A stretch of DNA of 64,000 bases from Tritrichomonas musculus. Its lineage: Eukaryota; Parabasalia; Tritrichomonadida; Tritrichomonadidae. Positions 60,421 through 64,000 of this stretch are shown in pieces (the first letter of the stretch is position 1; each line of letters begins with the position of its first letter). Made by a program: the position numbers and the translations under genes. Below the pieces are notes generated by a model. The model worked only from the letters and a program-made list of their open reading frames with translations. It was not told the DNA's origin and made no database searches. The stretch covers positions 558,001 to 622,000 of the forward strand of contig JAPFFF010000066.1 of assembly GCA_039105265.1 (NCBI GenBank), read 5' to 3'.

Positions 60421-61155
60421 TCATCTCGGACATATATCACTACTAACGTTTGGATTAACTTGACACCAAACCATTGCACGTAATGAGGTTTTAACTTCTT
60501 CTTCAATTTCACCACAAATTGCGTTGGGATAAAGCTGCCATGCCTGAAGTGCGAGTTGGTCAATAAATGGTATCGTTAACTCTATGGTGAATGTGTGTGG
60601 TTGACCATCTGCTATATCTTTTAAATCAATATAACATCCACATATAGATAGTGAATATTGACTAACATTTTCCCATGTTGAATGAGAGAATTTTGAAGTA
60701 GCTTTTGCATCTCGTGGTTTAATTGAATTATAAGCGAATGATTCACGTTGAAGTTCATCTTGTCTGTATGTATCTAAAAGTTTTCCATTAACCCAAAATC
60801 TACAATCTTCATAAAATTCAACAGCATTTTTAAAACCAACAAATATTTTCATTAATCCGTTAGTATCTGCTGAAACATCAATTTTATCAGAAAGTTTTAA
60901 TTGAAAATCTAAAAGTATTGTTGAAAATGATTTTTCAATTTGTGAAATAGTGTGTCCTGAATGAGTGAGTTTTATACGTGTTTTGGTACCTACAGGAAGG
61001 GGAGCATCTTTATCTTTGAATTCTTCTATAATCCATGAAAACGAATTATCTCCACAGTTACGATGAATTAAGTGTCTTAATTTATTTTGAAAGAATGTGA
61101 GAATATCTCCTTCATCATTTCCTAAATTTTTCGTTTGAGCGTTTAAGTATGTCAT
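60421..61155 (-). pseudogene. major capsid protein fragment, A2
   Basis: The 244-codon frame matches the first half of the A1 MCP: TKTRIKLTHSGHTISQIEKS (A1 SQISLTHPDHFISD), FVGFKNAVEFYEDCRFWVNG, ESFAYNSIKPRD, FSHSTWENVSQYSLSICGCY and IPFIDQLALQAWQLYPNAIC (A1 VPFDDLLALQAFDLFPNGII). It is a partial gene compared with the A1 copy and is treated as a fossil. The gene-free 60180-60420 beside it shows nothing I can name. Confidence 0.75.
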
Positions 61156-61268
61156 TTTAAATATTGAAAAAAAAATTAAATAATAAGTTAATAAAGAAAA
61201 GAATTTTTGAATTGAAAAAAATAAATGAATTAAGAAATGAAAAATAATTTTTTTACATTAATGAAAAT

Positions 61269-61589
61269 ATGGCATTTGGAAGTTGGTTTAAAAATATTGT
61301 GAACGGAGCTAAAAACATAATTGGCAAAATAGTTCCAAAAGTAAAGAAAGCAGTTGAAACAGTTGGTAGATTTGCACCATTGATAGGACAAGCTGGTGAA
61401 TTAATCGGTGGAAGTGCTGGTGAGGTAATAAATACAATCGGAAATGGTGTGAGTAAATTAAATGACAGAATTAATTTTAAAGGTGGAAATGTTAACGCGT
61501 TAGGTGCGAACGGTGCAGGAGCTCGAAGAATTGTAGGCGTAAATGGTGCAGGTATTAGAAGGTTTGATATTCCATTACTGAAGGAATAA
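61269..61589 (+). CDS. small amphipathic virion protein, A2
   Basis: The 106-residue product has an amphipathic start (SWFKNIVNGAKNIIGKIVPK), a hydrophobic centre (APLIGQAGELIGGSAGEVIN) and Gly/Asn/Ala repeats (NALGANGAGARRIVGVNGAG). Same type and place as the A1 86-residue protein, divergent from the MCP. Confidence 0.6.
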   Translation: MAFGSWFKNIVNGAKNIIGKIVPKVKKAVETVGRFAPLIGQAGELIGGSAGEVINTIGNGVSKLNDRINFKGGNVNALGANGAGARRIVGVNGAGIRRFDIPLLKE

Positions 61590-61596
61590 AAATAAA

Positions 61597-61737
61597 TCAT
61601 GAGTAAAGTCGTTTCCTCATTTCATCAGTTAAAGGTGGATCTATATTTAATGTTGGGGAAAGTTTCACAATGCGAATGAGTAAATTAGCGAGTTCAATAA
61701 TTGCTAAACAACCAAGAAAAATTTCTGATAAACTCAT
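61597..61737 (-). CDS. 46-residue membrane miniprotein, A2
   Basis: It encodes MSLSEIFLGCLAIIELANLL followed by a hydrophobic stretch and PPLTDEMRKRLYS. The A1 gene at 9399-9530 has the same design and C-terminal signature. One transmembrane helix covers about residues 6-27. The start is preceded by the T-run context AAAAATTTTTAATTAATAATAA read on the minus strand, like other genes here. Confidence 0.65.
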   Translation of the reverse strand: MSLSEIFLGCLAIIELANLLIRIVKLSPTLNIDPPLTDEMRKRLYS

Positions 61738-61777
61738 TTATTATTAATTAAAAATTTTTATTTTTGTTTTTAATTAA

Positions 61778-62134
61778 ATGGATTTAAAAGTTATTGAACC
61801 AATTAAAAACTATTTAAAAGAATTTAAAACAGTCGATGAATTTAATTTATGGTATTCAAAGAATAAGGAAGAAGTGGATAAGTTAACGACTCATAAATTA
61901 AACAAACTTTATCATATAATTGGTTATAGAATTACAAAAATAAAGGGTGTGTTGATGTTAAAGAAATGGGTTGAAAAAGAGGAAAAAGAAATAGGTAAGG
62001 CTTCGCCCAGGACGGAGTCCATTGAAGAATTAAGGAATGAAATAAATGAAATCAGAAATACAGTAAATAAAATTATATCATTTCTTCAGGAATCGTCAAG
62101 TTCTATTGATGTATTACCGCCATCGACAACTTGA
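61778..62134 (+). CDS. coiled-coil protein, A2
   Basis: The 118-residue product shares FKTVDEFNLWYSKNKEEVDK with the A1 protein and has a C-terminal coil (IEELRNEINEIRNTVNKIIS). A GC-rich patch coding GKASPRTES (GGCTTCGCCCAGGACGGAGT) interrupts the otherwise AT-rich gene and is absent from A1. It overlaps the convergent ATPase gene by 49 bp. Confidence 0.6.
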   Translation: MDLKVIEPIKNYLKEFKTVDEFNLWYSKNKEEVDKLTTHKLNKLYHIIGYRITKIKGVLMLKKWVEKEEKEIGKASPRTESIEELRNEINEIRNTVNKIISFLQESSSSIDVLPPSTT

Positions 62135-62919
62135 ATGATCATATATGGATGACTTTCACAATCTTCAGTTTTTCGTTTCAATATTTTTGAATACATTTCA
62201 TAAAATTCGTCAAATGATAAATTAGATGCTGATTGTGAATAAATATAACGTAATTGTTGTTTATTGAAACATGGAAATATAAATAATGTTGATATTTCAT
62301 TTTTAACATGAGGTTTTAATCCTTTCCAACCTTGAATTAAAAGGAGGAATGAAAAATTTATATGTCTACATCTACGTATTAATTGGCTAAAATAAGATTC
62401 TTCTGAAGAAAAGAGTTTACTGTTGGAAATATCATCGAATAAAACGATTGTATGCAATACTTCTCGGTTGAAATCAGAAACGGCAAGCATTTTAAACATA
62501 TCCTCTTTTTGTTGATCATCTATTTTGTCATGGAGGTTTTCTCGTTTGATAAGATTATATAAATTCTTTGCTGAGATTAAATCCTTCATAAATTCAACAG
62601 CTTCTTGTTCACTAATTATAATATATGGAATCATAAGAAGTGGCTTTAAAGCTAAAAATGTTTTATCTGATTCTTGACCGTCTTTTGTAACGTAGACAAA
62701 TAAGTGATGAGTGTTTAATACACCTAATTTGATGATTTCCTTTAATGCTATCACAGTCTTTCCTGATGATTGCTTACCAACTATGACGTTAACACTATTT
62801 AACCTAATATTAACCTCAGGGTGTATTTCAGAAATTAGGCTTTCATTTTTATTCATAGTATAGGTTTTCAACGTATTCATAACGTGCGTTTTAACCATAT
62901 TCTCTAATGATGTGTTCAT
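62086..62919 (-). CDS. A32/FtsK-like DNA packaging ATPase, A2
   Basis: The 277-residue product has Walker A GKQSSGKT (48-55), Walker B HTIVLFDDIS, and the LIRRCRHINFSFLLLIQGWK segment. FVYVTKDGQESDKTF aligns with IVYISKNGVNNDSTF of A1, so it is clearly of the A1 branch. It is transcribed away from the loop-protein gene of A2 by a 107-bp gap. Confidence 0.85.
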   Translation of the reverse strand: MNTSLENMVKTHVMNTLKTYTMNKNESLISEIHPEVNIRLNSVNVIVGKQSSGKTVIALKEIIKLGVLNTHHLFVYVTKDGQESDKTFLALKPLLMIPYIIISEQEAVEFMKDLISAKNLYNLIKRENLHDKIDDQQKEDMFKMLAVSDFNREVLHTIVLFDDISNSKLFSSEESYFSQLIRRCRHINFSFLLLIQGWKGLKPHVKNEISTLFIFPCFNKQQLRYIYSQSASNLSFDEFYEMYSKILKRKTEDCESHPYMIIQVVDGGNTSIELDDS

Positions 62920-63026
62920 TTTCTATGTATTAATGTTAAAGTTTATTTTAATTATTGATAAAAATATATTTTTATGTTTATGAATCATTAACTGAAATTA
63001 GATATTAACACATTTCTTAAAATTTA

Positions 63027-64000
63027 TTATTCAGGTTCTTCTACGATTGCTGATGTTTGTAATGCTTGTACTTGTGATTGAACATTAGCATCAAACCATT
63101 TATTAAAATCACTTGGATTTGGAGGTAATGCATTTATTCCTTGGAGTATTATTGCAATTGTTGCTTTAGCAACTAATGGAATATGTTCAGGGTTAACTGG
63201 TAGTCCGGATTTATTACACATTTCACATTCAGTAGGTACAAAATCAGCAATTTTTACAGGATTAATTAAATAATCGTGAACTATGAACTCAATAGCTTCT
63301 TTAACTGCTTTCTTTCCTCTTAAATTCTTCCATTGATCCTCATTAACATTCATAACACTTTCACCATAAACATAAACCATTGCAGGAAGTAAAGCAAATT
63401 GATTCCATATAACCGTTGCCATTTGTGTAAGTGTAAATGGTAATTTTACACCGTTGAGGTATTTGATACCTTGATAAATTGGAGAGATACACTTACCAAC
63501 AAAGGCCTGATAAGTTGAACGTTTCTTTGGTTTGATTAAGTGCTTTTCATCGATACCAGCAGCTTTTAATTTTGTTTCAAAGTCTTGCCAACCTTCACCT
63601 GCATAATTAGTGACTGAACGACCTGTTTCATCAAATTCAGAATGATATATATTATTAATAAATCCTCTTAAGTTCATACCTTGTTTATGAGCTTCTTTAC
63701 GTTGGTCCACAGATGGATAAGCTTTATAATAAGCATTGCGATATGGGAATAATGACGGAACGGTTGTAAATCCATTAACTATTACAGGCTTTTTACCTTC
63801 TTTTGTTTGTACGACGACTTCAGGTATTCCGTCACCATCTAAATCTTTACCGGTGGCTTCATATAAATCATTATATCCATGTCGATTAATCCATTCATTC
63901 GCACTTACAACACTTTGAGCGTCTCGAATTTGTTTAACATCTTGATTTAATTTAGCCACAACATTAATTAAGTCATCCATACCAACATTACCGTATTTAT
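63027..64000 (-). CDS. Maverick protein with DxDxDG-type loop, A2 (edge-truncated)
   Basis: The frame is open through the window edge; at least 324 codons. It contains DLDGDGIPEVVVQTKEGKKP then VIVNGF, RNAYYKAY, a central helical domain (KYLNGVKLPFTLTQMATVIW) and a Cys-x-x-Cys site (CEMCNK). The A1 piece shares the loop and the following segments. The complete part suggests a structural or calcium-dependent protein of the A lineage. Confidence 0.65.
   Translation of the reverse strand, partial: KYGNVGMDDLINVVAKLNQDVKQIRDAQSVVSANEWINRHGYNDLYEATGKDLDGDGIPEVVVQTKEGKKPVIVNGFTTVPSLFPYRNAYYKAYPSVDQRKEAHKQGMNLRGFINNIYHSEFDETGRSVTNYAGEGWQDFETKLKAAGIDEKHLIKPKKRSTYQAFVGKCISPIYQGIKYLNGVKLPFTLTQMATVIWNQFALLPAMVYVYGESVMNVNEDQWKNLRGKKAVKEAIEFIVHDYLINPVKIADFVPTECEMCNKSGLPVNPEHIPLVAKATIAIILQGINALPPNPSDFNKWFDANVQSQVQALQTSAIVEEPE

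Larger units (their letters stand above)
59775..64000. mobile_element. A2: partial Maverick-like element of the A1 type
   Basis: Contains an MCP fragment, amphipathic protein, membrane miniprotein, coiled-coil protein, packaging ATPase and the DxDxDG-loop protein, each the closest relative of an A1 gene. The order and strands differ: ATPase and loop genes point the other way than in A1. It is therefore a second element of the same lineage, not the other half of A1. It looks broken in at least one place. The right end is off the window. Confidence 0.65.

Noticed and set aside
60351-60563. A 70-codon minus-strand frame at the end of the A2 capsid fragment
   Set aside because: It overlaps the capsid frame in another phase and shows no similarity to any other gene in the window.
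1-64000. The whole window as one giant virus genome
   Set aside because: Core genes (MCP, ATPase, integrase, pPolB) occur two to four times in related sets, bounded by terminal repeats and a target duplication. Nested and adjacent Mavericks explain this better.

Overview
The window is AT-rich eukaryotic DNA made almost entirely of Polinton/Maverick-type virus-like elements (protein-primed family B DNA polymerase, retroviral-type integrase, A32/FtsK-like packaging ATPase, double jelly-roll major capsid protein, Ulp1/adenain-like protease). No ordinary host gene is clearly present. Dense arrays of several Maverick families, very short intergenic spaces, intronless genes and a fragment resembling the polymorphic membrane proteins of trichomonads suggest a parabasalid, most likely Trichomonas vaginalis or a relative. 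That host call is inference. All elements are treated as fossils; names A1, B, C and A2 are mine.

Layout. A1 (1-10526, left end off the window) is a Maverick-like element with integrase, major capsid protein, packaging ATPase and several small proteins; no terminal repeat is seen and it looks broken in a few places. B (10527-59774) is a second element bounded by 58-bp perfect inverted repeats; without the element inside it, it is about 25.7 kb. B carries a fibre-like gene, a penton-like gene, pPolB, an SF3 helicase, capsid, ATPase, integrase, protease, HNH and a circovirus-type HUH Rep domain. C (14396-37958, 23,563 bp) is a third element inserted into the fibre-like gene of B. It has about 0.83 and 0.95 kb terminal inverted repeats, a 5-bp target duplication TCATT, and nearly identical arms, so it is young. 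C has the same backbone as B but swaps in KilA-N, GIY-YIG/T5orf172 and an unknown gene between the penton-like gene and pPolB. A2 (59775-64000, right end off the window) is a piece of another element of the A1 type, in a different gene order.

How the genes fit together. Replication: pPolB (B, C), SF3 helicase and HUH Rep (B). Integration: integrases beside the terminal repeats. Virion: double jelly-roll capsid, two penton-like families, membrane-active-looking small proteins, a very long fibre-like protein, the packaging ATPase and (B only) the maturation protease. Accessory: HNH proteins encoded inside both terminal repeats of C, KilA-N and T5orf172 proteins, and small basic AT-hook/bZIP-like proteins.

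The strongest candidates for something undescribed are (i) a family of intergenic nested palindromes in C and A1 with the same architecture in two different sequence versions (GGTGAA/TTCACC and GGGGTA/TACCCC), (ii) the single-domain HUH Rep next to the terminal repeat of B, and (iii) HNH genes carried inside both terminal repeats of C. All family calls were made by eye from motifs and from comparing the elements with each other; no database search was run.
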